Shown here: one piece after another, positions 7,514 to 16,918 of the stretch | Position numbering within the stretch: the first letter of the stretch is position 1 | Layout: each line of letters begins with the position of its first letter | Source: Saccharopolyspora phatthalungensis | Lineage (GTDB): Bacteria; Actinomycetota; Actinomycetes; Mycobacteriales; Pseudonocardiaceae | Length of the DNA stretch: 64,000 nt | Assembly (NCBI RefSeq): GCF_014203395.1 | Contig: NZ_JACHIW010000001.1 | Location: 1,426,001 to 1,490,000 of the forward strand | Direction: 5' to 3' | Program-made: the position numbers and the translations under genes | The notes under the pieces: generated by a model | Told to the model about the DNA's origin: nothing | Seen by the model: only the letters and a program-made list of their open reading frames with translations | Databases searched by the model: none

Positions 7514-9102
7514 ACGAACCGCAGCTGATCCCGGCCGGCAACGCGATCATCAACACCAGCGTGTTCGCGGTGTTCGTGCTGATCACGCTGTTCATCGTGT
7601 ACCGGGTGAGCAACCGGGGCACCTCCAGCGACTACTTCGTCGCGGGCAGCTCGTTCAGCGGCGTGCAGAACGGCATCGCGCTCTCCGGTGACTACCTGTC
7701 CGCCGCGTCCTTCCTGGGCATCGCCGGGGCGATCGCGATCTACGGCTATGACGGCTTCCTGTACTCCATCGGCTTCCTGGTCGCCTGGCTGGTCAACCTG
7801 CTGTTGATCGCAGAGCGCACCCGCAACACCGGCCGCTTCACCATGGGCGATGTGCTCAGCTTCCGGATGCGCCAGGGTCCGGTGCGGGCCGCGGCCGCCT
7901 CCTCGACACTGGCCATCACGATCATCTACATGGTGGCCCAGATCGCCGGTGCCGGCGGTCTGGTGGCGCTGCTGCTCAACATCCACGGCCGGTTCGGCCA
8001 GGCCCTGGTGATCGCCGCGGTCGGCGCGATCATGATGATCTACGTGCTGGTGGGCGGCATGAAGGGCACCACCTGGGTGCAGATCATCAAGGCCACCATG
8101 CTGCTGCTGTGCGTCGCGCTGATCACGATCTTCCTGTTCGGCAAGTTCGGCTACAGCTTCACGAGCCTCTTGCAGCAGGCCGCGGAGAACAACCCGCATG
8201 GCCGCGCCATCTTCGCGCCCGGCGTGCAGTACGGGAAGTCCGAACTGACCAAACTGGACTTCGTGTCGCTGTCGCTGGCGCTGGTGCTCGGCGTCGGCGG
8301 CCTGCCACACGTGCTGATGCGGTTCTACACGGTGCCCAACGCCCGCGAGGCCCGCCGCTCGGTGGTCTGGGCGACCTGGACGATGGCGACGTTCTACATC
8401 TGCACGCTGGTCATCGGCTTCGGTGCGGGCGCGCTGGTGGGCACCGACGCGATCCTGGACGCACCGGGCGCGGAGAACTCCGCGGCTCCACTGCTGGCCT
8501 ACCGGATCGGCGGCACGGTGCTGCTGGGCGTCATCTCGGCGGTCGCCTTCGCCACGATCCTGGCGGTGGTGGCGGGGCTGACGCTGACCGCGTCGGCGTC
8601 GTTCGCGCACGACATCTACGCGAACGTGATCCGACGCGGCGACATCGACTCCGACTCGGTGGTGAAGGTGGCCCGGGTGACCGCACTGGTCATCGGCGTG
8701 GCCTCGATCCTCGGCGGCATCCTGGTGATCGGGCAGAACATCGCGTTCCTGGTCGGCCTGGCGTTCGCGTTCGCGGCATCGGCGAACCTGTCCACGCTGC
8801 TGTACTCGCTGTTCTGGAGGCGGTTCAACACCACCGGGACGCTGTGGGGCATCTACAGCGGGCTCGTTTCCTGCCTGCTGCTGGTGATCTTCTCCCCGGT
8901 GGTGTCCGGCTCGCCGGACTCGATCGTCTCGACCGTGGATTTCGCGTTCTTCCCGCTGAAGAACCCGGGCATCGTGTCGATCCCCATCTCGTTCATCTGC
9001 GGTTTCATCGGCACTTTCCTCGGCAAGGACGCGGTCGACGAGGAGCGGCAGGCCGAGATGGAGGTCCGTTCCCTCACCGGCCTGGGCTCCCGCGCCGGCT
9101 GA
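7510..9102 (+). CDS. actP: sodium:solute symporter, ActP/MctC-like monocarboxylate permease
   Basis: A 530-residue polytopic protein with about 13 predicted TM helices. The family hallmarks are visible: DYFVAGSSFSGVQNG near the N-terminus, SGDYLSAASFLGIAGAIA in the Na+-site region, and GLPHVLMRFYTVPNAREAR in the middle, which is typical of the acetate/pyruvate branch. It would import short monocarboxylates with Na+ or H+. The start at 7510 is fixed by the ATGA overlap with the DUF485 gene. Acetate, propionate or pyruvate are likely substrates but cannot be separated by sequence alone. It is followed by a GC-rich hairpin. Confidence 0.9.
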   Translation: MNEPQLIPAGNAIINTSVFAVFVLITLFIVYRVSNRGTSSDYFVAGSSFSGVQNGIALSGDYLSAASFLGIAGAIAIYGYDGFLYSIGFLVAWLVNLLLIAERTRNTGRFTMGDVLSFRMRQGPVRAAAASSTLAITIIYMVAQIAGAGGLVALLLNIHGRFGQALVIAAVGAIMMIYVLVGGMKGTTWVQIIKATMLLLCVALITIFLFGKFGYSFTSLLQQAAENNPHGRAIFAPGVQYGKSELTKLDFVSLSLALVLGVGGLPHVLMRFYTVPNAREARRSVVWATWTMATFYICTLVIGFGAGALVGTDAILDAPGAENSAAPLLAYRIGGTVLLGVISAVAFATILAVVAGLTLTASASFAHDIYANVIRRGDIDSDSVVKVARVTALVIGVASILGGILVIGQNIAFLVGLAFAFAASANLSTLLYSLFWRRFNTTGTLWGIYSGLVSCLLLVIFSPVVSGSPDSIVSTVDFAFFPLKNPGIVSIPISFICGFIGTFLGKDAVDEERQAEMEVRSLTGLGSRAG

Positions 9103-9188
9103 AGCACGGACTGCCAGGCGCGTTCGCCGCGTAGCGGGCCACGCGGGGCGCGGCTCCACCGCTCACCGAAACATGAAAACGCGGCGCG

Positions 9189-9225
9189 GCCCGTGCCGGG
9201 ACGTTGGCGTCCCGGGGCCGTCTTC
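9189..9225 (+). terminator. probable terminator after the symporter gene
   Basis: CCGGGACG (9196-9203) and CGTCCCGG (9208-9215) form a perfect 8-bp stem with a TTGG loop, flanked by further GGCC/GGCC pairing. Only a weak TCTTC tract follows, as is common in high-GC actinobacteria. Confidence 0.6.
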
Positions 9226-9465
9226 GTCGGCACACACCGCATCGACGCGCCACCGCCGCCGACCCGTCGGTGGAGTTAGCCGGCCCGGCCCGATCGCCGC
9301 GAGTCACCGGCAGTTGCGCCGTCGCGCACAATTGCGCTCTACCCAATCGGATACTGCCGATCGACCCCAATTCTCCATAAACTGGAAGCTGCCCGACAAA
9401 GAGACGCTTCGGCAATAGCTGGGGGCAATGCAAAGCGATCCGGCGGGCGAATCGGGGGGTATTCC

Positions 9466-9828
9466 ATGCGAACGGTTCGTAATGCACTGCTCGCTACCGT
9501 CACCGCCGCCGTCCTGCCCGTTTCCGGGCTGGGCACCCAGGCCGCCACCATCGCGGTCGAACTCAAGAACGGCCTGGTTGAACTGGTCAACAAGGCCGCA
9601 CACGACCGGGCCGGCGACTTCCGAGTGCCCGGTGTGCGGATCCGCTCGGCGCCCAATACCGGCGCGCCCGCACGCGGTGCGGGAAATCCCGGAGACAACG
9701 CCACCATCCACCGGAAGGTCAACGGGGAAACCGTACGCTGCCCGGACGGATCGGCGAATTCGGAATGGCTGGACGTCACGAATCGCCGCACGCGCATCGG
9801 CGGATTCGTCAGCGGTTGCTACATCTGA
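9466..9828 (+). CDS. small secreted protein with SH3-like (SH3b) fold
   Basis: A 120-residue protein with an N-terminal signal peptide (basic MRTVRN, hydrophobic core ALLATVTAAVLPVSG, cleavage likely after the Ala residues near 27). The mature part contains GVRIRSAPNTG, then W, then GGFVSGCYI at the very end, which matches the RT-loop and GWVS-x-Y ends of bacterial SH3 domains. Two cysteines in the mature domain could form a disulfide. Such proteins are usually extracellular and may bind cell wall or act as toxin/inhibitor modules. No neighbour suggests a specific role. Confidence 0.7.
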   Translation: MRTVRNALLATVTAAVLPVSGLGTQAATIAVELKNGLVELVNKAAHDRAGDFRVPGVRIRSAPNTGAPARGAGNPGDNATIHRKVNGETVRCPDGSANSEWLDVTNRRTRIGGFVSGCYI

Positions 9829-10175
9829 TCACGCCGCATTCGGCCGCGAAATCGCCGGGGCAGAAATCCCGGTCCGATCAACCGGAAACCGACCGGCCGC
9901 AACCGCCGCAGCGGCACGTGCCCGGCAAGCCTGATCGCCGGCCGGATCATCAGCGCGCGGCTGCCCAAGTGCCCGCCGTCGCCGTGGACTCGTGGCAGAA
10001 GATCAGGATGCCGACGATGAACGAAGGTGCGATCTGGAAGTCGTTGACGACGACCTCAGGCCGCTGCCATTTCCGCAGCTCATCCCGCCCTATCCGCAGC
10101 ATCCACCGGCTCGGCTCGGTCAGGTCGCTCATAAGCCGAGCCTGCGTGCCCCGATGATCCCGCAGGTTCGGCGGG
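9829..10175. other. 347-bp gap between convergent genes, no supported gene
   Basis: This lies between the SH3b-like gene and the end of the FAD dehydrogenase gene. A 60-codon minus-strand frame at 9950-10132 has an in-frame ATG and a plausible composition but no ribosome site or recognisable motif, so it is not called. No clear terminator hairpin was seen. Confidence 0.5.
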
Positions 10176-11831
10176 CTATCCCAGCGCGGCGGCGGCCGCG
10201 CGCCCGGCCTGCCTGCCGGAAAACAGACAGCCGCCGAGGAAAGTCCCCTCCAGAGCCCGGTAGCCGTGCATCCCGCCGCCGCCGAAACCCGCGACCTCGC
10301 CTGCCGCGTAGAGCCCGGGCAGCGGCTCGCCCGAATCCCGCAGGACCCGGCCGGCCAGGTCGGTCTCCAGCCCGCCTAGCGTCTTGCGGGTCAGGATGGA
10401 CAGCCGCACCGCGATCAGCGGCCCGGCGGCCGGGTCAAGCAGCCGGTGCGGCTCGGCGACCCGGATCATCCGGTCGACCAGGTAACGGCGGGCCGCGCGG
10501 ATGGCGATGATCTGCTGGTCCTTGCCCAGTGCCGAGGCCACCTGAAGGTCGCGGGCGCCGATCTCCCGTGCCAGCGCGACCGCATCGATCAGCGGCTCGC
10601 CGACCAGGTCGTTCATGCCGCGTGCCAGCTCCGGCACGGTGCGCCGGACGACGAAGTCCGGACCGCGGCGGACGAACTCGGCGACCGGTCCGGGCGTGCC
10701 GCCGCCACCGCGCTGCAGCAGCTTGCGGAGGCTCCGGTCGGTCAGGTCGGGGTTCTGCTCGGAGCCGGACAGCGCGAATTCTCGGCTGATGATGCGCCGG
10801 TTGAGCACGAACCACGTGTAGTCGTGGCCGCTTCTCGCGATGTGCTCCATCGTGCCGAGAGTGTCGAAGCCCGGGAACAGCGGCGCGGGCAGCCGACGGC
10901 CCTGAGCGTCGAGCCACAGCGACGACGGGCCGGGCAGGATCCGGATGCCGTGCTTACTCCAGATCGGCGCGTAGTTGCGGACTCCCTCGGTGTAGTGCCA
11001 CATCCGGTCCGGGTTGATGAGGCGCCCGCCGCTGCGGGCCACCACGTCGAGCAGCCGTCCGTCCACATAGTCGGGTACCCCGGCGATCATCTCCTTCGGC
11101 GGCGTGCCGTAGCGCGCCGGCCAATTCCGCCGCACCAGGTCGAAATTGCCGCCGATGCCACCGGATGCGACGACCACGGATTGCGCGTGCAGCTCGAAAT
11201 CCCCTGCTACCTCGCGGGAACTCGGTTGTCCGCGTTCCACCGGGCTCGGCGCGAGCACCTCGCCGCGCACGCCGGCCACCGCGCCGCCGCTGATGATCAG
11301 CTCGCTGACGCGGTGCCTGAAGCGCAACGACACCAGGCCGCGCTCGGCGGCCTCCCGCACCCGGCGGATGAACGGTGCGAGCACTCCGGGGCCGGTGCCC
11401 CAGGTGATGTGGAACCGCGGCACGGAGTTGCCGTGCCCGGTGGCCAGGTAGCCACCCCGCTCGGCCCACTGCACCAGCGGGAAGAACCGCACGCCCTGCG
11501 CGGCCAGCCAGGCCCGCTTCTCCCCGGCGGCGAAGTCCACGTAGGCCGCCGCCCATTGCCGGGGCCAGTGGTCCTCGGGGCGGTCGAATCCGGCGGAGCC
11601 GAGCCAGTCCTGGAGGGCGAGCTCGCGTGAGTCCCGGACACCCAACCGGCGCTGTTCCGGGGAATCCACCAGGAACAGGCCGCCGAACGACCAGTGCGCC
11701 TGACCGCCCAGGGACGCCTCGGGTTCCTGGTCCAAAAGCGCCACCCGGCGGCCGGCGTCGGCCAGCTCGGCGGCGGCGACCAGGCCGGCCAGTCCGGCAC
11801 CCACCACGATGACATCAGCGTCCAGTGCCAT
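10176..11831 (-). CDS. FAD-binding dehydrogenase (fumarate reductase/KstD-like flavoprotein)
   Basis: A 551-residue flavoprotein starting at ATG 11831. The dinucleotide-binding motif VIVVGAGLAG is at residues 7-16. The C-terminus has the second FAD contact LPGLYAAGEVAGFGGGG, followed by GYRALEGTFLGGCLFSG. The body contains VVVASGGIGGNFDLVRRNWP, typical of the fumarate reductase/succinate dehydrogenase flavoprotein superfamily that includes 3-ketosteroid dehydrogenases. It resembles the mycobacterial FAD-binding dehydrogenase Rv0785 in architecture (from memory). The actual substrate is unknown, and no steroid genes are nearby. It is monocistronic, with its promoter in the gap shared with the plus-strand inhibitor-like gene at 12075. 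Confidence 0.85.
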   Translation of the reverse strand: MALDADVIVVGAGLAGLVAAAELADAGRRVALLDQEPEASLGGQAHWSFGGLFLVDSPEQRRLGVRDSRELALQDWLGSAGFDRPEDHWPRQWAAAYVDFAAGEKRAWLAAQGVRFFPLVQWAERGGYLATGHGNSVPRFHITWGTGPGVLAPFIRRVREAAERGLVSLRFRHRVSELIISGGAVAGVRGEVLAPSPVERGQPSSREVAGDFELHAQSVVVASGGIGGNFDLVRRNWPARYGTPPKEMIAGVPDYVDGRLLDVVARSGGRLINPDRMWHYTEGVRNYAPIWSKHGIRILPGPSSLWLDAQGRRLPAPLFPGFDTLGTMEHIARSGHDYTWFVLNRRIISREFALSGSEQNPDLTDRSLRKLLQRGGGGTPGPVAEFVRRGPDFVVRRTVPELARGMNDLVGEPLIDAVALAREIGARDLQVASALGKDQQIIAIRAARRYLVDRMIRVAEPHRLLDPAAGPLIAVRLSILTRKTLGGLETDLAGRVLRDSGEPLPGLYAAGEVAGFGGGGMHGYRALEGTFLGGCLFSGRQAGRAAAAALG

Positions 11832-12074
11832 TGCCGACCTCCGTACTACCGAGGGGTAACCGAGGCCTGTATACCGCAGCCGAGGGCACTATGGCAGGTC
11901 GGGCGGGCGATCCGCGGCGGCGCCGCAACGGTCCCCAGGCAGCCGAAATCCACCCGGTCGGGGTGTATCCACTCAATTCGCTGGCATTCCGATCCGGGCT
12001 TCGGGAATCTTGTTTTCAGCGAGCCGATTCCGGACTCCTTCCACTGATTTTCCACTCACGAAGGGATTTTTCGC

Positions 12075-12515
12075 ATGTTTAAGTATGCTTCTTCCACCGC
12101 ATTGAACCAGGTCGTCACCCGACCGCCCGGCTGGCGGCAGGCTACGCGGGACGGGGTCTGGCGGATGCTTCTCGCCGCGGTGCTCACCTTCGCCACCATC
12201 CTGGTCGGCGCCGGTGTCGCGCATGCCGATCCGCCCGGAACTCCTTGTCCCGCAGGGTCTTTCTGTAGTTGGCCAGCGGCGAATTTCGCCGGGAAGGTAC
12301 ATGCGCTCGGCGTCCAGGCGACCGCGATGGAGCAGTGCGTCCGACTCCAGCAAGGGATAGACGCCCAGTCCTTCGTGAACAACACCGGCCATCCCGTGAC
12401 GGTCTACCAGGACCCCAACTGCGACACCGAAGCGGAATTCGCCACGTACCCAACGGGTTCGCAAGCTCCACAAGCGACATTCGTGGCGCGGGCCATCAAG
12501 ATCTGGTCGCACTGA
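12075..12515 (+). CDS. secreted peptidase inhibitor family I36-like protein
   Basis: A 146-residue protein with a long N-terminus ending in a clear signal segment (RMLLAAVLTFATILVGAGVAHA, cleavage near residue 54). The start may be ATG 12075, behind GAAGGGA, or the internal ATG at 12165. The mature domain begins CPAGSFCSWPAANFAG and ends ATFVARAIKIW, with four cysteines, matching the beta-gamma-crystallin-like I36 inhibitors first described in Streptomyces (SMI-type metalloproteinase inhibitors). It probably acts outside the cell. Its 3' end overlaps the convergent glycosyltransferase gene by 20 nt. Confidence 0.8.
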   Translation: MFKYASSTALNQVVTRPPGWRQATRDGVWRMLLAAVLTFATILVGAGVAHADPPGTPCPAGSFCSWPAANFAGKVHALGVQATAMEQCVRLQQGIDAQSFVNNTGHPVTVYQDPNCDTEAEFATYPTGSQAPQATFVARAIKIWSH

Positions 12516-13695
12516 CCGGTGCGCGGACCAGGTCCCGCATCAGCTCCAGCAGTCGTTCGGCGGAGTTGGCCCAGGTGAACTTCGCCGCCTGACCGCGAGC
12601 CGCGGCGACCAGATCGGCCCGTGCTCGGGCATCCTCCACGGCGCGCACCGCGGTGGCGAAATCCTTCGACGACCCCGGATCGAAGAACCTCGCGTGTCCC
12701 CCGGTCACCTCGTGGAAGATCTCCAGATCGCTGCAGACCACCGGCGTCCCCGCGTTCATCGCCTCGATGATCGGCAGCCCGAAACCCTCGTCCCGAGAAG
12801 CGGTGACCAGTGCGCTCGCCCGGCCGAGCAGCCGCTGGTAGTCGCCTTCACTGATCCCCCGCCAGAACACGACATCGACGTTTGGAGGCAGCTGCGCACG
12901 CAATTCCGCTTCGCGCGCCGGCGCGATCCGACTGACCAGGTGCAAACGATAATCCGGAAGGAGCGCCATGCCCGCGAGCAACGTCTCCACGTTCTTGTAC
13001 GGCATGAACGAACCCATGTACACCAGCTCACGCGGCCCACCCGCCGGTTCCCGGGCCGGACCGGCATCGACACCGGACTCGGCGGCCCTGCCCGCCGCGC
13101 AATCGTCCGGGGGCGGGGACGGCGCATTGTGGACCACGGTCACCGGACGCCGGGTGAGTCGGTGCTCCGCGATGAGCTTGCGGGTCGTGTCGCTGACCGT
13201 GACCACCGCATCCGCCCGGTTGAGCATCACTCGCTGCGGCCAGAACGCTCGGTGGTAGAGGCGCCAGGCGGCGCGCACCGGCAGCGGCAGGAATCCCGGC
13301 GGCTGCGGATGCCGGTAGTAGATCAGGTCGTGCAGCGTGAGGATGAGCCGGTAGTCGCGCCGGAATCCGCCGATCACCTGCAACGGGCTGAACACGACAT
13401 CCGCGCCGAGCCGGTTCAGCGTGCGCGACAGCCAGAGCTCCCGCGGCGAGAACGGGCTATTGACCTTCAGATGCGCAATACCGGACGGCAGTAGCCGCAG
13501 CTGCCGCTCGTCATGGATCAACATCGTCACCGGATGGAGGTGGTGCAATGCTTCGATCAAGCTGGCGCCGTAGCGACTGATCCCGTCGTGCTGATCGGTC
13601 CGCGTCCAGCGCGCGTCGACGACGACGTTCATCGCCCCGGACTCGCTCGAACGCCGGTCGGCGGCCATGCTGCCTTCCCTCCCAGGGCCGTTCAT
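12496..13695 (-). CDS. GT-B glycosyltransferase, family 4
   Basis: A 399-residue glycosyltransferase. The N-terminal domain begins near residue 22 with NVVVDARWTRTDQHDGISRYG and the C-terminal GT4 domain carries DEGFGLPIIEAMNAGTPVV, the E-x7-E donor-binding signature. It is the last gene of a four-gene minus-strand operon and its ATG overlaps the hydrolase stop by 4 nt (ATGA). If the true start is the internal ATG at 13632, the coupling would be lost, so 13695 is preferred. The acceptor is unknown; a cell-envelope glycolipid or glycan is a reasonable guess from the neighbours. Confidence 0.88.
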   Translation of the reverse strand: MNGPGREGSMAADRRSSESGAMNVVVDARWTRTDQHDGISRYGASLIEALHHLHPVTMLIHDERQLRLLPSGIAHLKVNSPFSPRELWLSRTLNRLGADVVFSPLQVIGGFRRDYRLILTLHDLIYYRHPQPPGFLPLPVRAAWRLYHRAFWPQRVMLNRADAVVTVSDTTRKLIAEHRLTRRPVTVVHNAPSPPPDDCAAGRAAESGVDAGPAREPAGGPRELVYMGSFMPYKNVETLLAGMALLPDYRLHLVSRIAPAREAELRAQLPPNVDVVFWRGISEGDYQRLLGRASALVTASRDEGFGLPIIEAMNAGTPVVCSDLEIFHEVTGGHARFFDPGSSKDFATAVRAVEDARARADLVAAARGQAAKFTWANSAERLLELMRDLVRAPVSATRS

Positions 13696-14687
13696 GGCGC
13701 TCCAAGAAACCGTTGGATCGCTTCGGCCGCCGGCCCCGGTGTTTCGTAGTGAACCAGGTGACCGACGTCCGGGATCACCACGAGTTCGGCGTCGGCGAGC
13801 CGAGCCGCCAGCGCGCGCTGGCCCGCCAACGGCGCGATCTCGTCGGACTCCCCCGCGATCAGCAGGGTGGGCATCCGCAGGGCATCGGCATGGTCCGCCA
13901 CGGTGTGCGTCACCGACGCCTCGAAGGTCTCGCTGAGCAGGGCCGGGCTATGGAAGCGGCTGAAATACCGCAGGTGGCTCTCGTCGATGAAACCGCGCAG
14001 CCGCTTGTCCTTTGTGCGCGTCATCGCCCGGCTCGCCGCAAGCACCACCCACCGGTTACTGAGCAGCGAGTGCCCGGCCCGCAGCGGCAGCCGCTTGCCC
14101 AGCGTGTAGTAGGCGGAGGTCAGCCCGGACAGCACCACGTGCGGTCCGCGCAGGGCGGGTGTCGCGATGGCGTTGATCAGCACCAGGCGGCGGACGAGTT
14201 CAGGGTTGGCGGAGGCGACGCGCGCGGCCACGATCGAACCGAAGGAGTGCCCGAGCAGCACGATCGGCCGGGTGCGCCCGCCGAGCCGCTCGATCAGTTC
14301 GGTGATGACGTGCGCGTAGCCGGCGACATCGTGCCGCCGCTCGGTCATCGGCCCGGAGTCCCCGAACCCGGGCAGGTCCGGGATGACGACGTGCTGGTCG
14401 GGCAGGCCCGCCGCGACGAGCTCCAGGCCATGGTGGGTGCCACGCAGGCCGTGCACCATCAGCACCGTGTCGGCCGGCGCACATCGGTCGACCTGCGCGG
14501 CCGGGTCCGCGGGCGCGGCTGCTCCCACCGGCACGATCGAACCGACCGGCAGGACATGGCGAAGCGAACCCGCCGCCGCGGCCGGGTCACCGGTCTCGGC
14601 GAGGTCTTCGCGGTAGACCCAGTAATGCACTTCGGCGCCGCTGACGCGCTCCACCCGCTCCGCTGGGTGGAGTTCCCGGGTGGTCAT
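13692..14687 (-). CDS. alpha/beta hydrolase
   Basis: A 331-residue alpha/beta-hydrolase. The oxyanion-hole motif VLMVHGLRGTHHG, the nucleophile elbow LLGHSFGS (Ser near residue 149), an acidic residue in LIAGESDEIAP and the catalytic His in DVGHLVHYETPG complete the triad. An insertion of about 60 residues before the core carries Ala/Pro-rich sequence. It lies between two glycosyltransferase genes, overlapping the downstream one by 4 nt and 6 bp from the upstream one. It may act on a lipid or acyl group of the glycoconjugate made by its neighbours; this is inference from context only. Confidence 0.88.
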   Translation of the reverse strand: MTTRELHPAERVERVSGAEVHYWVYREDLAETGDPAAAAGSLRHVLPVGSIVPVGAAAPADPAAQVDRCAPADTVLMVHGLRGTHHGLELVAAGLPDQHVVIPDLPGFGDSGPMTERRHDVAGYAHVITELIERLGGRTRPIVLLGHSFGSIVAARVASANPELVRRLVLINAIATPALRGPHVVLSGLTSAYYTLGKRLPLRAGHSLLSNRWVVLAASRAMTRTKDKRLRGFIDESHLRYFSRFHSPALLSETFEASVTHTVADHADALRMPTLLIAGESDEIAPLAGQRALAARLADAELVVIPDVGHLVHYETPGPAAEAIQRFLGAP

Positions 14688-14693
14688 GGCGGG

Positions 14694-15926
14694 TCAGCTC
14701 GCCAGCTCGGTGCGGATCTCGTCGAGCTCGACGGTGCTTTCCGGATCCGTCACGTGGTGGTAGATCGCCTCGAACCGGCCCAGGATCTCGCCGATGTCGT
14801 GCCGGGACACCAGCCGCTCGCTGGCCGCGCCCATCCGGTCGATCGTCGCGCGATCGCCGATCACGTCGTCGATGGCGCTGGCCAGGGCGTGCACGTCTCG
14901 CGGCGGGAACAGCCAGCCGTTCTGGCCCGGCTGCACGAGGTGCGGCAGTGCCATGGCGTTGGCGAGCACCACCGGCGTACCCGCCGACATGGCTTCCATC
15001 GTCGCGAGACTCTGCAGCTCCGCGATGCTGGGCATGCAGAACAGGTCCGCGCGGGCGTAGGCCTCCAGCACCTCGTCGTCGCTGAGGTACCCGTGGAAGT
15101 GGACCCGGTCGGCGATGCCGAGTTGCGCGGCGAGGTGTTCGTAGGCGGCCCGCTTGCTGCCGTCGCCGACGATCTCCAACCGGGTCGGCGCCTCGGTGCG
15201 CAGCAGCGCCATGGCCCGCAGCAGGTCGTCGATGTGCTTCTCTTCGTCGAGCCGCCCGACGAACAGCACGGTGCGGGTGGCCGGATCGGGGTGCTGCTTG
15301 CGGTAACGCCGGGCGCGCCGCCGGTACCGCTCGACGTCGATGCCGCAGGAAACCGGCAGCGCCAGGTCGAGGAACCCGTTGTCCTGCAACAGTTGGACGG
15401 CCCGTGGGGTCGGCGCGGTGACCAGCTGCGCCTCGCGGTAGTGCTTGACCAGGTTGCGCCACAGCACTCGGCCCGCCGCGTGCTGCAGGAACCGCGGCAC
15501 CTTGAAGTAGCCGAAGATGTTCTCCGGCATGAAGTGGTTGGTGGCCACCAGCCCGATATTCCGGCGGCGCGCCGCGTTGATCAGGCCGCGACAGATGAAG
15601 AAGTGCGACTGCACGTGCACGACGTCGGGCTGGATCTCGGCCACCAGGCGGTCCGCCTGCGCGGCCTGCCACGGCAGGATCCCGCGGATCGACGGGTGGA
15701 ACGGCGAGCCATAGGAAGGGACGCGGTGCACCGTCACGCCGTCCTCGACCTCGATGCGCGCCTGGCGGTCCGTCGAGTGGCAGACGACGTGCACGTCGTG
15801 GCCGCGCTCGGACAGCCCGGTAGCCAAGCGGTGGCCGAAGTTCGCCGCCCCGTTCACGTCGGGCGGGTAGGTGGTCGCGCCGACCACGATCCGCAGGGGG
15901 CGCCTGCTGAACGGTTGCGAAGTCAA
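14694..15926 (-). CDS. GT-B glycosyltransferase, family 4 (mannosyltransferase-like)
   Basis: A 410-residue GT4 enzyme. It starts VVGATTYPPDVNGAANFG, the pattern of alpha-mannosyltransferases of the PimB/MgtA type, then VLFVGRLDEEKHIDDLL and a C-terminal donor site with AELQSLATMEAMSAGTPVV (E-x7-E). The start is an unusual TTG at 15926, which overlaps the DMT permease stop as TTGA. No ATG or GTG alternative lies near the conserved N-terminus. Together with the second glycosyltransferase and the hydrolase it probably builds a lipid-linked glycan, but the product cannot be named. Confidence 0.88.
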   Translation of the reverse strand: MTSQPFSRRPLRIVVGATTYPPDVNGAANFGHRLATGLSERGHDVHVVCHSTDRQARIEVEDGVTVHRVPSYGSPFHPSIRGILPWQAAQADRLVAEIQPDVVHVQSHFFICRGLINAARRRNIGLVATNHFMPENIFGYFKVPRFLQHAAGRVLWRNLVKHYREAQLVTAPTPRAVQLLQDNGFLDLALPVSCGIDVERYRRRARRYRKQHPDPATRTVLFVGRLDEEKHIDDLLRAMALLRTEAPTRLEIVGDGSKRAAYEHLAAQLGIADRVHFHGYLSDDEVLEAYARADLFCMPSIAELQSLATMEAMSAGTPVVLANAMALPHLVQPGQNGWLFPPRDVHALASAIDDVIGDRATIDRMGAASERLVSRHDIGEILGRFEAIYHHVTDPESTVELDEIRTELAS

Positions 15927-16918
15927 GTGGAACTCCCGTCAGGACGATCTGTCGAACTCGGCCCGGCAAGATCACTGCTGCCGGTAGCAGTGGTCGCGGT
16001 GATCCCAGAGGTGTCGGTGGTCGCAGAGGTCATGGTGGTTGCGGTGACGGGTACGCGACGTTCCTGGGTGTCGGGGTGGTAGCGGGCCAGCGCGAACACA
16101 CCCGCGCAGGCCACCGCGGCGCACAGCACCTCGCCGACGGCCGTCCCGGTGCTGACGCGGTCGGCCTCGCCGAGCAGCCCGATACCCAACCCGACCGCCA
16201 CCAGCGGGTCGATCACGGTCAGGCAGGCCACCACCAGGTCCGCCGGACCGCTGGCATAACCGTGCTGCAGCAGCCAACCACCCACCACCATCGCCACGGC
16301 GATGCCGAGCAGCGGCAGCGGGTTGATGTCCAATAGCTCGATCGTGCCCAGCTGCTGCGCCACCGCCCGCACCAGCACCGAGACATATCCGTATGCCACC
16401 GCGCACCCGGCGGCGAACAGGACGCAGCGCGCCTTCGACCGGGTCAGCACGGCCAGCACACCTAGCGCCAGGATCACGCCGGTCACCAGTTGCGTGGCGA
16501 GCAACTGGTCGTCGCCGGAGACCGGGGTGGCCGTAGCGCTGCCGGCAGCGAGGAACACGAAGGAGGCGACGCCGCCGGTGGCCGCGACCACCGACAGCGC
16601 AACGCTGGGGTTGAGGTCTCGGGCGTGGATGCCCTGCTGCCGCAGGTTGAGCAGAACGGTGATCGGCAGCGCCAGCACGCCGACGGGCTGAACCACGCTC
16701 AGCGGTGCGAGGCCCAGCGCGCAGGCGTGCAGCACCGTGCCGCTACCGAGCGCAGCCAAACCCCCGAGCCAACGGGGGTTGCGGACGAGCTGGGCCTGGT
16801 GCCGCAGGCCCAGGCCGCGACCGTCCATCGTGTCGTGCACGGCGGCGTGCTGCAGCCTCGCTCCCATTGCGTACCCGCAGGCCCCTAGCGCGGCGAGCAG
16901 TACCGCGAGCGCAGTCAT
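15923..16918 (-). CDS. DMT-superfamily multidrug/metabolite permease-like membrane protein
   Basis: A 331-residue membrane protein with about nine or ten hydrophobic helices (ALAVLLAALGACGYAMGARLQ first, CAAVACAGVFALARY last). A hydrophilic Thr-rich C-terminal tail of about 50 residues follows (TATTMTSATTDTSG). The fold matches EamA/NIPA-type DMT permeases common in mycobacteria and Pseudonocardiaceae. It is the first gene of the four-gene operon running to 12496 and its stop overlaps the next gene's TTG. It may export or flip a precursor used by the glycosyltransferases; that is a contextual guess. Confidence 0.8.
   Translation of the reverse strand: MTALAVLLAALGACGYAMGARLQHAAVHDTMDGRGLGLRHQAQLVRNPRWLGGLAALGSGTVLHACALGLAPLSVVQPVGVLALPITVLLNLRQQGIHARDLNPSVALSVVAATGGVASFVFLAAGSATATPVSGDDQLLATQLVTGVILALGVLAVLTRSKARCVLFAAGCAVAYGYVSVLVRAVAQQLGTIELLDINPLPLLGIAVAMVVGGWLLQHGYASGPADLVVACLTVIDPLVAVGLGIGLLGEADRVSTGTAVGEVLCAAVACAGVFALARYHPDTQERRVPVTATTMTSATTDTSGITATTATGSSDLAGPSSTDRPDGSST

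Noticed and set aside
9950..10132. 60-codon minus-strand frame
   Set aside because: It looks protein-like in part, but lacks a ribosome site, homology cues or a partner; kept only as a note in the gap entry.
13713..16082. 789-codon plus-strand open frame across the glycosyltransferase operon
   Set aside because: Antisense to three well-supported genes, with no recognisable domain or ribosome site.
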